64,000 bases of DNA from assembly GCA_039698035.1 (NCBI GenBank), contig JBDKSW010000004.1:62001-126000 (forward strand), in the 5' to 3' direction. A program made the translations under genes and the position numbers. This stretch comes from JAJFUI01 sp039698035. Its GTDB lineage: Bacteria > Planctomycetota > Planctomycetia > Pirellulales > Thermoguttaceae. Below, piece after piece: positions 24,335-32,391 of the stretch. The notes under the pieces were generated by a model. That model saw nothing but the letters and a program-made list of their open reading frames with translations. It was not told the origin of the DNA and did not search any database. Within the stretch, counting starts at the first letter, position 1, and each line of letters starts with the position of its first letter.

Positions 24335-24769
24335 GTGAGGATCTCTGCGAAAACCGAATACGCCTGCATTGCGATGCTGGAGTTGGCAACGCACTTCAGG
24401 TCCAGGGAGCCGGTCCAAATTCGCAAGATCGCAGAGCGGCACGACGTGCCGGCGCGATTTCTGGTGCAAATTCTCCTGCAACTCAAAGCAGCCGGACTGG
24501 TGACCAGCGTCCGCGGAGCCGCTGGCGGCTATCAGCTCGCCACCCCTCCCGAAACGGTTTCACTGGCAACCGTCATGGACGCCATCGACGGCCTTTCGGA
24601 CGAGGGCGGTCCACACAGCAGCGCCTCGTCCGACTCGCGAGCCGCCAAAGTACTGTTGCAGACCTGGAAACGGGTGGACGACGTCCAACGCAAGATGCTC
24701 GACGCCATTACGCTGGCCGACCTACTTGAAATGATGTCGCGCCAGGGCGAGCAGATGTACCATATCTGA
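24335..24769 (+). CDS. Rrf2-family transcriptional regulator lacking the Fe-S cysteines
   Basis: A 144-aa winged-helix regulator (RISAKTEYACIAMLELA; IRKIAERHDVPARFLVQIL; GGYQLATPPETVSLATVMDAI). IscR, NsrR and RsrR bind Fe-S clusters with cysteines after the wing; here the equivalent stretch is Ser/Gly-rich (SDEGGPHSSASSDS) and contains none. It therefore probably senses something else or acts through a partner, as CymR does. GTG 24335 is favoured by AAAGGA upstream; the in-frame TTG 24284 lies inside the promoter. Confidence 0.85.
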   Translation: MRISAKTEYACIAMLELATHFRSREPVQIRKIAERHDVPARFLVQILLQLKAAGLVTSVRGAAGGYQLATPPETVSLATVMDAIDGLSDEGGPHSSASSDSRAAKVLLQTWKRVDDVQRKMLDAITLADLLEMMSRQGEQMYHI

Positions 24770-25119
24770 GACGTTTCGAGACGGCGTCCGGCTTCTTTCG
24801 GGCAAAACACGCGTCGCCACCGGGGGGGTGGCAGACAAATGCCGCGAAGCTATTGTCGGGCCCATCGCCGAACGGGTCGAAGAATCTCCCTGGCGCGGCG
24901 CACACCCGCAAGGACTCGAACGGAATTCTTCACCACGCTCTAAATGCCACACCAAAAAGACTTTCCGATCAGCGCGTGGCCCGCGTCATTCGGTAACGCC
25001 TCAGCCCGCAGATGACACCACCATGGCATATAATGACCACCTATGTGGACCGTAGCCTCACCCAGCTCGCCACGCACGATGCCACCCCAATATATTCGCT
25101 ATTTTTCCAGCTTCCCCAA

Positions 25120-25148
25120 TTGCGTTTTTTGCATCTCATAAATAGAAT
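25120..25148 (+). promoter_or_regulatory. Predicted promoter of the PEP-CTERM gene
   Basis: TTGCGT (25120-25125), 17-bp spacer, TAGAAT (25143-25148), in an AT-rich stretch (25085-25232) that contrasts with the rest of the window. The 24770-25232 gap otherwise holds nothing recognisable. Confidence 0.4.
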
Positions 25149-25232
25149 AACCATTACGTTGCCACATGGCTTCATGCGCTTATTGGCTTATCGCGTCCTG
25201 ATGGGGTGCAATTTTTATTGAGGAGAACACCG

Positions 25233-25895
25233 ATGAACAGGATTGTCGGGCTTGCATTTGTTTTAGTTCTCGCCGCGGCTCTCGTTGGGTTGTCTGCGCC
25301 GGCTTACGCCAATTCGATTTCGTATACGACGACCACGCCGATCGGTTCCACCTTGACCGATTGGACGAGCAGCCTCTCGTTCACGCAGTTCGATTCAAGC
25401 CTTGGAACGTTGACCAAGGTTGAGCTCTATCTGAGCAGTAGCTTCAGCACCGTGCTGACAGTGCACAACTCGGCGTCTTCGGATTCCTACGGGTATGCCA
25501 AAACGGAATGCGACGTGACCGTGCGAGATGCCGGCGGGAATCTGACTGGCCCACAACTTATTCTCTATTCGCCGCAGTACGATTACACGCTCGCCGCGGG
25601 CGGAAGCGTGACCTCCGGGACGATCACGCAGTCGGGCGTCTCGGACAATCAGTACACGAGCGCGGCCGTGCTCGCCGAGTTCACCGGTTCGGGTGTGATC
25701 GTTCTCCCGGCGTCAACACACACCTCGACCCTTCTGCAGAACACGGGCGGGAACACCGACGCTTCGCAAGTGACGCAAGCGGAATTGACGGGCACCGTGA
25801 CCTACTACTACACGGCCACGCCCGAACCGGCCTCGCTGACTTTGCTGGGCGTTGGCGCCCTCGGCCTGCTCGGTTATTGGTGGCGTCGCCGCTAG
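25233..25895 (+). CDS. PEP-CTERM surface protein, choice-of-anchor-E type
   Basis: A 220-aa exported protein with a signal peptide (IVGLAFVLVLAAALVGLSAP, cleavage near AYA-NS) and a beta-rich central domain. The domain opens ISYTTTTPIGSTLTDW and FDSSLGTLTKVELYL, as in choice-of-anchor E proteins. A C-terminal PEP-CTERM sorting signal follows: PEP at about 197-199, then a hydrophobic helix and WWRRR. Exosortase should process it for surface display or linkage to exopolysaccharide. GAGGAG precedes ATG 25233. Composition is less GC-rich than its neighbours. Confidence 0.9.
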   Translation: MNRIVGLAFVLVLAAALVGLSAPAYANSISYTTTTPIGSTLTDWTSSLSFTQFDSSLGTLTKVELYLSSSFSTVLTVHNSASSDSYGYAKTECDVTVRDAGGNLTGPQLILYSPQYDYTLAAGGSVTSGTITQSGVSDNQYTSAAVLAEFTGSGVIVLPASTHTSTLLQNTGGNTDASQVTQAELTGTVTYYYTATPEPASLTLLGVGALGLLGYWWRRR

Positions 25896-25919
25896 ACCGA
25901 TTCTGATCACAAGCAATCC

Positions 25920-25946
25920 AAGGCCATCGTTCGCGGTGGCCTTTTT
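25920..25946 (+). terminator. Rho-independent terminator after the PEP-CTERM gene
   Basis: A 10-bp stem (AAGGCCATCG / CGGTGGCCTT, one G-T pair) with a TTCG tetraloop and a T-tract. Confidence 0.9.
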
Positions 25947-26074
25947 GCTGCGCACCCGTCGCTCGCTCGACAACGCCGCATTGACAGTCGGTTAGAAACC
26001 GCCCAGAATCAGGCCAAGGCGTCGCTGCTTTCGCTCGCTCGGCAAAGGCCCCTTCTTTCAGGGAGAAATCCGCC

Positions 26075-27070
26075 ATGTCGCGAAGAGTTGTTGGTGCTTT
26101 GCTGGTTACGCTATGCTGTCTGAGTTTCACCGGGCGGATGCAGGCCGCGGAGCCCTCGCTCGCAACCGTCTCTGGCACGGGAATGGTCAGCGTCTCGCTG
26201 ACACCCACATGGCTCCGCACGCAGATTCCACTTCGGGCATATGGCAAGACGCCGCGAATGGCGATCCAGAACCTCGAGACGCGGCGCAAGGCGATTGTCG
26301 CGCGACTCAAGGAGCAGATGGCCGATCCTAAGTCGATCGCCTTTGGCACGCCGCGCGTGGGCTTGGCGACGGAAGTCTCGCCGGCGTCCTCCTACCCATC
26401 GGCAACGCCAGTGATGGCGCCTGCCCCCAGTCCGGCCGTTTCTCCGGCGATCCCCTCTGCTGCAAAGGGCGAGAAAACCAACACCCCGCCGCTGTTCGCG
26501 GCCACTACGACAGTTCGCGCGCAATGGGCCTTGCCGTCAGCCGAAGAGGGGCTCGATCGCATCGCCACGGCCGCGGCAGCCATCCAGGACAAAGTTCGTT
26601 TGGCCCACGCGGAAGGCAGCGGGAAAGAAAAGCTCTCGCCCGAGGAGCAGGAGTTCTTGGAGGAAGCTGAAATGGGAATGGCGCCCGCAACGTCCGGCCA
26701 GCCAGGCTTCGTCCCGCCGCAAGTCGCCTTTTTGTCGCCAGTCTCAGGTCAACCGGCGTTTGTGTTCGTCGGAGTCCTCTCGGACGCTCAACGCAAGGCC
26801 GCGTTGGCCCAGGCGTACGCGAAGGCCAAGAAGGATGCCGCAGAACTAGCTGCAGCGGCCGGAATGCAGCTTGGCCCCATCCAGTCGCTCAACCGGCGTG
26901 AGGACTACTCGTTTTCGCAGTACAACAATTCCATGATCGACAACATGGGCGCATCGCTGCTTGCCAACAAAAGTGAGTTCGAGGCGGTTGCGATCCATGC
27001 GGACCGACTGGAGATTTCCGTCGATGTCGCCGTGAGCTTTTGCCTTGCGCCAACGAACGTCAAGCCTTAG
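26075..27070 (+). CDS. SIMPL-domain (DUF541-like) exported protein
   Basis: A 331-aa protein with a signal peptide (VVGALLVTLCCLSFTGRMQA). A SIMPL-like start (VSGTGMVSVSLTPTWLRTQI, then helix PRMAIQNLETRRKAIVARL) is followed by a Pro/Ala-rich insert of about 60 residues. The SIMPL C-terminal part is AKAKKDAAELAAAAGMQLGP ... LEISVDVAVSFCL. The inserted low-complexity stretch splits the domain, which is unusual. SIMPL proteins are periplasmic or surface proteins of unclear biochemical role. GGGAGAAA lies before ATG 26075. Confidence 0.78.
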   Translation: MSRRVVGALLVTLCCLSFTGRMQAAEPSLATVSGTGMVSVSLTPTWLRTQIPLRAYGKTPRMAIQNLETRRKAIVARLKEQMADPKSIAFGTPRVGLATEVSPASSYPSATPVMAPAPSPAVSPAIPSAAKGEKTNTPPLFAATTTVRAQWALPSAEEGLDRIATAAAAIQDKVRLAHAEGSGKEKLSPEEQEFLEEAEMGMAPATSGQPGFVPPQVAFLSPVSGQPAFVFVGVLSDAQRKAALAQAYAKAKKDAAELAAAAGMQLGPIQSLNRREDYSFSQYNNSMIDNMGASLLANKSEFEAVAIHADRLEISVDVAVSFCLAPTNVKP

Positions 27071-27136
27071 CCAAGGCGCGAGATCCCCGGGACGGATCGT
27101 GTTGAACGACTGCCGCGCAAGACCCACGGTCGTCCG

Positions 27137-28201
27137 TCAAATCATCGGAATGTCGGCGTCGAACGGCTGGCCTTCGAGCGCTGCCTTGATGATCATTTGC
27201 AGCAGCCTCGGATAAGAGATGCCGGCCCGCTCGGCCTGGCGAGCCATGCCGACGCCATCGTCGATGCACGCATTGCAGTTGACTTCGAGCACGCAAGGAC
27301 GGCCTTCGGCGTTCAAACGGACATCGACGCGGCCATACCCCCACGCGCCCACGGCCCGAAACGCCCGGAGCGACGTCGAAATAATCTCGCGGGCCAGCTC
27401 TGGTTCGACGTCGGCGGGGCAAATCACCCGCGTCTTCTTGTACTCCTCGGCCGTCTCGATGTACTTGGCCGCGTAGGACATGATCGGCGGGATGTCGGCC
27501 GGCAGTTGCGAGTAGTCGATTTCGGCCAAAGGCATGACTCGCAGCCGCCGCCCTCCGACGATGGCCACGTTGAACTCACGGCCTGGCAAGAACGACTGCA
27601 CAAGCATCGGCTGTCGAAACTCGCGCAGGATGATTCGCATCCGGTCGCGAAGCGCCTTCTTCGAGTGGATGATCGACGTGCGGTCCAGTCCGATGCCGGC
27701 GTGCTCCTGGCTCGGCTGAGCGATCAGCGGGAACTGCCATGCGCGACGGTCCACATCGCTCAGGCGTTCGAGCACCTCAGTGCAAAACGGAATGCGGATG
27801 CCGGCCCCTTGCAACAGACTGGCCGACATGTATTTGTAGCGCGTCAAACCGATAGCCAACGCGGGCGAGCCGGTGATCGGGAAGCCCATCATCCGCACCA
27901 GCGCCGGCAGCCGCATCTCGTACAGCGCGCCGTGAACCACGTCGTCATACTGGTTGAAAACAACGTCCGGCGCCAAGCGGCGAAGCTTCCGCTGAAAGGC
28001 CGACAGGTTGCGGGCCAAAGGGACGACCGTCACCTTGTTGCCGCCCTTTCGCAGCGACCGAGCCATGTGCCGAATCATGGTTCGCAGGTCGTCGGTGCCG
28101 CCTCGGTCCTCGGGCCGCTCCGGTCCGCCCTCCCGGTCCCCGTTGTACACCAACGCAACATGGAGGCAACGCTTGGTCCGTTGAACTTGCTGTTCTGCCA
28201 T
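27137..28201 (-). CDS. ATP-grasp ligase of the D-Ala-D-Ala ligase superfamily
   Basis: A 354-aa ATP-grasp protein. Its N-terminal part (CLHVALVYNGDREG ... PDVVFNQYDD) corresponds to the pre-ATP-grasp fold. The central part has FPLIAQPSQEHAGIGLD and VQSFLPGREFNVAIVGG, and the end is GYGRVDVRLNAEGRPCVLEVNCN, with Asp/Glu/Asn metal ligands. It lacks the Ddl substrate signatures, so a peptide or amino-acid ligase of unknown substrate is more likely than cell-wall Ddl. ATG 28201 is preferred over the upstream in-frame start at 28243. Confidence 0.82.
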   Translation of the reverse strand: MAEQQVQRTKRCLHVALVYNGDREGGPERPEDRGGTDDLRTMIRHMARSLRKGGNKVTVVPLARNLSAFQRKLRRLAPDVVFNQYDDVVHGALYEMRLPALVRMMGFPITGSPALAIGLTRYKYMSASLLQGAGIRIPFCTEVLERLSDVDRRAWQFPLIAQPSQEHAGIGLDRTSIIHSKKALRDRMRIILREFRQPMLVQSFLPGREFNVAIVGGRRLRVMPLAEIDYSQLPADIPPIMSYAAKYIETAEEYKKTRVICPADVEPELAREIISTSLRAFRAVGAWGYGRVDVRLNAEGRPCVLEVNCNACIDDGVGMARQAERAGISYPRLLQMIIKAALEGQPFDADIPMI

Positions 28202-28398
28202 CAAGGATGTTTCTCGTCGCTCGGCAAGAAGCCGTGATCCCAAGGAGACCGCTATTCTTTGCCTATTTTGCCTGCGACCGCGCGTAAGTCAACCCCAAGT
28301 CCCCTGGCGGTCGGTTGCTTTCGACGCGATCGTCGGTATGGTAGATGCCGTAGTCGTCCTGACAGCACACGAACAACCGTTAAGGCAGAGGAAAACCC

Positions 28399-28908
28399 AT
28401 GAACGTGCTTGAAGCAATCCGCACACGTCGGAGTGTCCGGCGGTACGAAGACCGGCCCGTGCCAGAAGACTTGATCGAGACGCTGTTGCGAGCGGCCGCG
28501 ATTGCCCCAAGCGCCCGAAACCAGCAGCCCTGGCACTTCGTCGTGATCGACGACCGGGCGACCTTGGCCGAGATCGCCAGAATCAACCCGAACGCGCAGA
28601 TGGCCCGCCGCGCGCCGCTGGGAATACTGATCTGTGCCGACCTCGATCTGGAAACGTCGCCCGGCTATTGGGTGGTGGACTGCGCGGCGGCCGTCGAGAA
28701 CATTCTGCTGGCAGCGCACGGCCTGGGGCTGGGCGCGGTCTGGACCGGCGTCTATCCGCGGCAGGAGCGTATGGATGGTCTGAAGCGGCTTGTTCAGTTG
28801 CCACCGAGCGTCATGGCCCACAGCCTCGTCGTCCTGGGATATCCGGCCGAGCAGCCGCCGGCCGACGACCGCTACCGGCCCGATCGAGTGCATCGGAATG
28901 CGTGGTAG
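28399..28908 (+). CDS. Nitroreductase-family flavoprotein
   Basis: A 169-aa NAD(P)H:FMN oxidoreductase fold. It has the opening AIRTRRSVRRYEDRPVPEDL, the FMN-binding APSARNQQPWHFVVI, and AAVENILLAAHGLGLGAVWT in the C-terminal half. It belongs to the short FMN-dependent subgroup that forms homodimers. The substrate could be a quinone, nitro compound or cofactor precursor and is not inferable. GAGG-like sequence precedes ATG 28399. Confidence 0.92.
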   Translation: MNVLEAIRTRRSVRRYEDRPVPEDLIETLLRAAAIAPSARNQQPWHFVVIDDRATLAEIARINPNAQMARRAPLGILICADLDLETSPGYWVVDCAAAVENILLAAHGLGLGAVWTGVYPRQERMDGLKRLVQLPPSVMAHSLVVLGYPAEQPPADDRYRPDRVHRNAW

Positions 28909-29438
28909 ATTATTTTCGACATTGGCACGCCGTTAGCATATACTCTTAGGCAGCTGGCCAGCCTGGGGCGAAACAGGGTGGCCACACGACAGAAAGAGGT
29001 GTGTGAGCGGGGCCGGTACAGAGGCGGGGCTGGTTTGAAGAAGAGGCCATTTTGTAGCGGAACTGCGAGAAGAGAGTGTGAGAGAGTGAGAGGCCGCGTT
29101 AAGTCGTAGGTTATCTTTCCCCCCGAGAGTGGAGAACGAGGCACCCCCGACGGTTCGGAAGCCCCCGCTTCCGATTGACAACAGGCGAGTTGACGGTTGG
29201 CAGCCCGAACCAACGTCAACTCGCCTGTTCGATTTTGCTACAGCAAAATTGAACAGCCCGCGCAGAAAAAGACACCCACCAACGAGCGCGGTCGCACAAC
29301 CAATGCTGCGAATCGCCCACTCCAGCCGGTCTCCTGGGTTCTTTTTTCAATAGCGAAAATTGCCCCAAAGGGTGGGTTGAAGCGGTGCGCAAGTCGGGTA
29401 AGATACTATTGCGTTTCTTTTATCTGGGGGGCGGCACC
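28909..29438. other. Long intergenic region with a strong hairpin
   Basis: About 530 bp without a convincing ORF. The first 200 bp are G/A-rich with GAGAGAGTGTGAGAG-type tracts on the plus strand. A long perfect-looking hairpin lies at 29180-29229. No tRNA, RNase P, SRP or tmRNA consensus could be matched. Confidence 0.45.
29180..29229. repeat. 20-bp near-perfect inverted repeat
   Basis: Left arm 29180-29200 (AACAGGCGAGTTGACG, G, TTGG) and right arm 29210-29229 (CCAACGTCAACTCGCCTGTT) are complementary over 20 bp with a single bulged G; the loop is 9 nt. It is followed by CGATTTTGC, not a true T-tract, so terminator function is uncertain. It could be a protein-binding palindrome, an mRNA structure or a relic transposon end. 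Confidence 0.8.
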
Positions 29439-29663
29439 ATGGACGACGCGGGGCATCGCCATTGTCCGAATCCGGAGTGTTTGCAACCGATTCGGTTCTG
29501 GGCCGTCAGATGCGACGCCTGTGGATGGCGGGAGTGCTACGCCTGCGGGAAGTGGTTCATGCCTGAGTCGGGGAGCTTGGTGTGCCCAGATTGCGCCCCC
29601 GCGTTGCAGCGACATTCGGTCGCGAGCGAACCGCACTGCGAGGCGGCCAGAGCCCGCGCGTAG
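29439..29663 (+). CDS. Small multi-zinc-ribbon protein
   Basis: A 74-aa protein whose first 50 residues hold four Cys pairs: CPNPEC, CDAC, CYAC and CPDC. The spacing suggests two zinc ribbons (CPNPEC with CDAC, CYAC with CPDC). The tail is Ala/Arg-rich and featureless. Start ATG 29439 follows a GGGGGG stretch; GTG 29385 would add 18 residues. I cannot name the family; protein- or nucleic-acid-binding adaptor roles are typical for such domains. Confidence 0.6.
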   Translation: MDDAGHRHCPNPECLQPIRFWAVRCDACGWRECYACGKWFMPESGSLVCPDCAPALQRHSVASEPHCEAARARA

Positions 29664-29804
29664 ATCGCACCGCTCGAAGGCGTTGCTTTCCCGATCTGCC
29701 AACGTTCCGAAAAACGGCCACTCACCCAGCGGCTCTTGAACTGTCGACGTGTCCTTTCGACCGATGCGGCGAAGCCGTGGACAGTCGCCTCGCGGTCACG
29801 GACA

Positions 29805-30635
29805 ATGGAACGAGTCGCGGAACGCTCGCCTTCTGCCCGTGACGGCAAGCCTTCCACCAGATTCTTTCCGCCGTTTCGTTATGAGGCAGTTCGTACCTTG
29901 CGTCTGAAACTCATCGCCTGCGAAATCTTTTACCGTGAACTGTCTGCGGCCGTCGCGCGATCGATCCATCAGGTCGATATCGAGTTCCTTCCCAAGGGAC
30001 TGCACGACATCGGACGGGCGGGCATGTCGGCCCGGCTTGCCGAGGCGCTGGCGGCCGTCGATCAGACGAAGTACGACGCGGTCCTGCTCGGCTATGCCCT
30101 GTGCAGCAATGGCCTCGTTGGGTTGACGGCCGGAACGATTCCGTTGGTCGTCCCCCGCGCCCACGATTGCATCACGCTCTTCCTCGGCAGCAAGGAGCGC
30201 TATCTCGACTACTTTCAGAGCCATCCGGGCGTCTACTTCAAGACCACCGGTTGGATTGAACGCGGCGAAGGGCTGACGCAGTTTCACGAGGACAGCGTGC
30301 AAAACACGTTGGGCATGACGCAGTCGTACGAGCAACTCGTAGCCCGATACGGCGAAGACAACGCCCGGTTCCTCCACGACCAGCTCCGCGACATGCTGCA
30401 CAACTACGGCGGGCTTTGCTTTATCGAGATGGGCATCGAACCGGACGACCGCTTCGAGCGTCAGGCCCGGGAAGAAGCGGCACAGCGGGGCTGGACCTTC
30501 GAAAAACTACAAGGCGATATGTCACTCCTCCAACGCCTGGTCGATGGCCCTTGGAAAGACGATTGCTTTCTGGTGGTCCCGCCCGGCGGCGCCATTGCCG
30601 CAAGTTTCGACCAGCGAATTGTCAAGCTGGCGTAG
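29805..30635 (+). CDS. DUF1638 protein
   Basis: A protein of about 276 aa matching DUF1638 by eye. It has the opening LRLKLIACEIFYRELSAAV, then YDAVLLGYALCSNGLVGL, PRAHDCITLFLGSKERY, and WTFEKLQGDMSLLQRLVDG at the C-terminus. Cys residues in IACE, LCSNG and HDC are likely metal or cofactor contacts. In my recollection DUF1638 genes often lie beside uroporphyrinogen-decarboxylase-like or corrinoid methyltransferases, as here. The start is uncertain: no strong RBS is visible, and TTG 29736 or an internal start nearer the domain are alternatives. Confidence 0.8.
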   Translation: MERVAERSPSARDGKPSTRFFPPFRYEAVRTLRLKLIACEIFYRELSAAVARSIHQVDIEFLPKGLHDIGRAGMSARLAEALAAVDQTKYDAVLLGYALCSNGLVGLTAGTIPLVVPRAHDCITLFLGSKERYLDYFQSHPGVYFKTTGWIERGEGLTQFHEDSVQNTLGMTQSYEQLVARYGEDNARFLHDQLRDMLHNYGGLCFIEMGIEPDDRFERQAREEAAQRGWTFEKLQGDMSLLQRLVDGPWKDDCFLVVPPGGAIAASFDQRIVKLA

Positions 30636-30896
30636 CGCCAGGGCCATTGCCCCCAAAATCACTTTCCGAACAAGACTTTTTCGAGGCATTCGTCGTCCCA
30701 ACCGGCGGCAACGCGTTGGCTTTTGACACCGACTTTCAGCGCCCGGTTGCTTCTCTGCAGGCTTGGGGCCGACGGGCCGGACTACAAGCGCGAGCGTCCG
30801 CACCGATCCTTGATCGCGCACGACACTTTGCCGCTCTCCTGGAAAGGTTGCAAAACCTGTTGACCCGGACGGCGTTCGTAGGCGACAATCAACGGC

Positions 30897-32075
30897 ATGG
30901 TTAACACAGCCTCCCGCGAAACCATGTCGTCCCGCGAGCGCGTGCTCCGGGCGCTCCATCACGAAGAGCCAGATCGGGTTCCGATCGATCTCGGCGGCAA
31001 CCAGACCGGCATCCACAAGTTCGCCTACGCCGAACTTCTCAAGCACCTCGGCATCGCCGATGCGCCGGTCATCATGGATGCGGTCCAGCAGCTCGCCCGA
31101 CCGTGCGAAGCCGTGCTCGAACGGTTCCACGTCGACACGCGGTACATCGCCGCCAACGCGCCGGCCGGGTTCGATGGCTCGATTCGGCAACGGCGGACGG
31201 GCGACCGTCTTTGGCACGATCTCCGCGATGAGTTCGGCGTCGTCTGGTCGATGCCGGACGACCGGCCCTACTACATGGACATCTCGCACCATCCGCTGGC
31301 CAACGCCACGGTCGAGGACCTCCGGGCGTATCCATGGCCCAAAGGCGACGACCCAAGCCGATTCGCCACGCTGCGGCAGCAAGCGGCACGGCTGCGGCAC
31401 GACACGCCCTACGCGGTCGTCAGCGGAATTTCGGGCGTCATCTATGAGACGTGCTGGTATCTGCGCGGGCTCGAACGCTGGTTGATGGATCTGGTCACCG
31501 AGCCCGATTTCTGCGAGACGCTGCTCGACCAAGTGCTCCGCTTCTGGATGGACTGGTTCCGCGGGTTCCTCGACGAAGTCGGCGACCTGGTCGACGTTAT
31601 CATGATTGGCGACGATCTGGCCGGGCAGACCGGGCCGCTATTTCGGCCAAACGTGTATCGCCAACTCATCAAACCACGCCAGAAGCGGCTCGTCGAGTTC
31701 ATCCGCTCGCGAACGTCGGCCGCCGTTTGGTATCACACCTGCGGGTCGTGCAGCGTCTACATTCCGGACCTGCTCGAGATCGGGGTGCAGGCGTTGAACC
31801 CCGTGCAACTTAGCGCCAAGGACATGGACCCAGCGAGGCTGAAGGCCCAATTCGGCAATTCGATGACGTTTTGGGGCGGAGCCATCGACAGCCAGCACGT
31901 CCTGCCCACCGCGACGCCAGCCGACGTCCGCGAACACGTGCGTCGAAACCTGGAGGCTTGGAAGCCCAAGGGCGGGTACGTCTTCAACAACGTCCACAAC
32001 ATCCAAGCCGGCGTCCCGCCCGAGAACATCGTCGCCCTGTTCGACGCGGCCTACGAGTTCGGCTTCTACCGGTAG
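30897..32075 (+). CDS. Uroporphyrinogen-decarboxylase-like (MtaA/CmuA-type) protein
   Basis: A 392-aa TIM-barrel protein of the UroD superfamily. It opens SRERVLRALHHEEPDRVPI and has DVIMIGDDLAGQTGPL and WYHTCGSCSVY. The H280-x-C282 pair is the start of the zinc site used by corrinoid methyltransferases such as MtaA and MtbA. The Arg-rich substrate loop of true HemE (FRQAGRY) is not seen at the N-terminus, so methyl transfer is more likely than haem synthesis. Together with the DUF1638 gene 261 bp upstream it suggests a one-carbon or demethylation function. Its 3' end abuts the mobile island. Confidence 0.85.
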   Translation: MVNTASRETMSSRERVLRALHHEEPDRVPIDLGGNQTGIHKFAYAELLKHLGIADAPVIMDAVQQLARPCEAVLERFHVDTRYIAANAPAGFDGSIRQRRTGDRLWHDLRDEFGVVWSMPDDRPYYMDISHHPLANATVEDLRAYPWPKGDDPSRFATLRQQAARLRHDTPYAVVSGISGVIYETCWYLRGLERWLMDLVTEPDFCETLLDQVLRFWMDWFRGFLDEVGDLVDVIMIGDDLAGQTGPLFRPNVYRQLIKPRQKRLVEFIRSRTSAAVWYHTCGSCSVYIPDLLEIGVQALNPVQLSAKDMDPARLKAQFGNSMTFWGGAIDSQHVLPTATPADVREHVRRNLEAWKPKGGYVFNNVHNIQAGVPPENIVALFDAAYEFGFYR

Positions 32076-32088
32076 AGCGGCATCGCAT

Positions 32089-32214
32089 GGCGCCGCCGGG
32101 CAACGGGCGCATGATCCGGGCGACCTGGGCGAAGTCGGCCCGATAGGTTTCCTCATAGGCCACGCGGTAGCGTCGGCCGAACCGCTCTTGCAGATTGATG
32201 CAGGTTGCTTTCAT
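32089..32214 (-). pseudogene. Remnant of a small element-associated planctomycete gene
   Basis: Starting at ATG 32214 with GAGG upstream, the first ~25 codons (MKATCINLQERFGRRYRVAY) look like the opening of a small protein I know from planctomycete integrase/DUF1580 elements. After about residue 25 the expected Trp/Pro/His-rich body is missing and the reading becomes Arg-rich nonsense running into the UroD-like gene. I interpret this as a gene cut at the island boundary. Recognition is from memory. Confidence 0.5.
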
Positions 32215-32251
32215 GGTTGCCTCGGTTTTTCCATCGTGCTACGATTGGGGC

Positions 32252-32362
32252 GCAAAGCCTTCCCTGCGACGCGCTCGGCCAGTAGGTCGGGCGTTTCGCG
32301 TTTAATGGACCAGCGGGGAGTCGAACCCCGAAAGGGAGAAGATGCAAAGCCTTCCCTGCGAC
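32252..32362. repeat. 19-bp direct repeat flanking/inside the tRNA-like sequence
   Basis: GCAAAGCCTTCCCTGCGAC occurs exactly at 32252-32270 and 32344-32362, each followed by (C)GCGCT. The second copy is the anticodon/D-arm part of the tRNA-like sequence. In addition GGCCAGTAG (32277-32285) is the inverse of CTACTGGCC (32367-32375). The 92-bp offset suggests a duplicated tRNA fragment, such as left by integrase-mediated events. Confidence 0.8.
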
Positions 32363-32376
32363 CGCGCTACTGGCCC
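32306..32376 (-). tRNA. Atypical or degenerate tRNA-like gene
   Basis: On the minus strand the acceptor arms GGGCCAG and CTGGTCC pair over 7 bp (one G-T), with a perfect T-arm CGGGG-TTCGACT-CCCCG. The best anticodon stem is GAAGG/TCTTC with loop CTTTGCA. The D-arm region is only about 12 nt (GCG-CGGT-CGC), and the base after the best anticodon is C instead of a purine, so the anticodon is ambiguous. It is probably a non-functional tRNA carried by or broken by the mobile element. CCA is not encoded. Confidence 0.45.
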
Positions 32377-32391
32377 AAGCCAGCAGCCGGT

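Noticed and set aside
28909..29160. Structured RNA gene (RNase P, SRP or tmRNA)
   Set aside because: Looked for because of the long gene-free stretch; no conserved core of these RNAs was found.
32230..32275. Possible cyclic-di-GMP-I riboswitch because of GGGGCGCAAAGCC
   Set aside because: Only the 11-base core looks similar; the GAAA tetraloop and receptor helices are missing, and the motif belongs to the duplicated tRNA segment.
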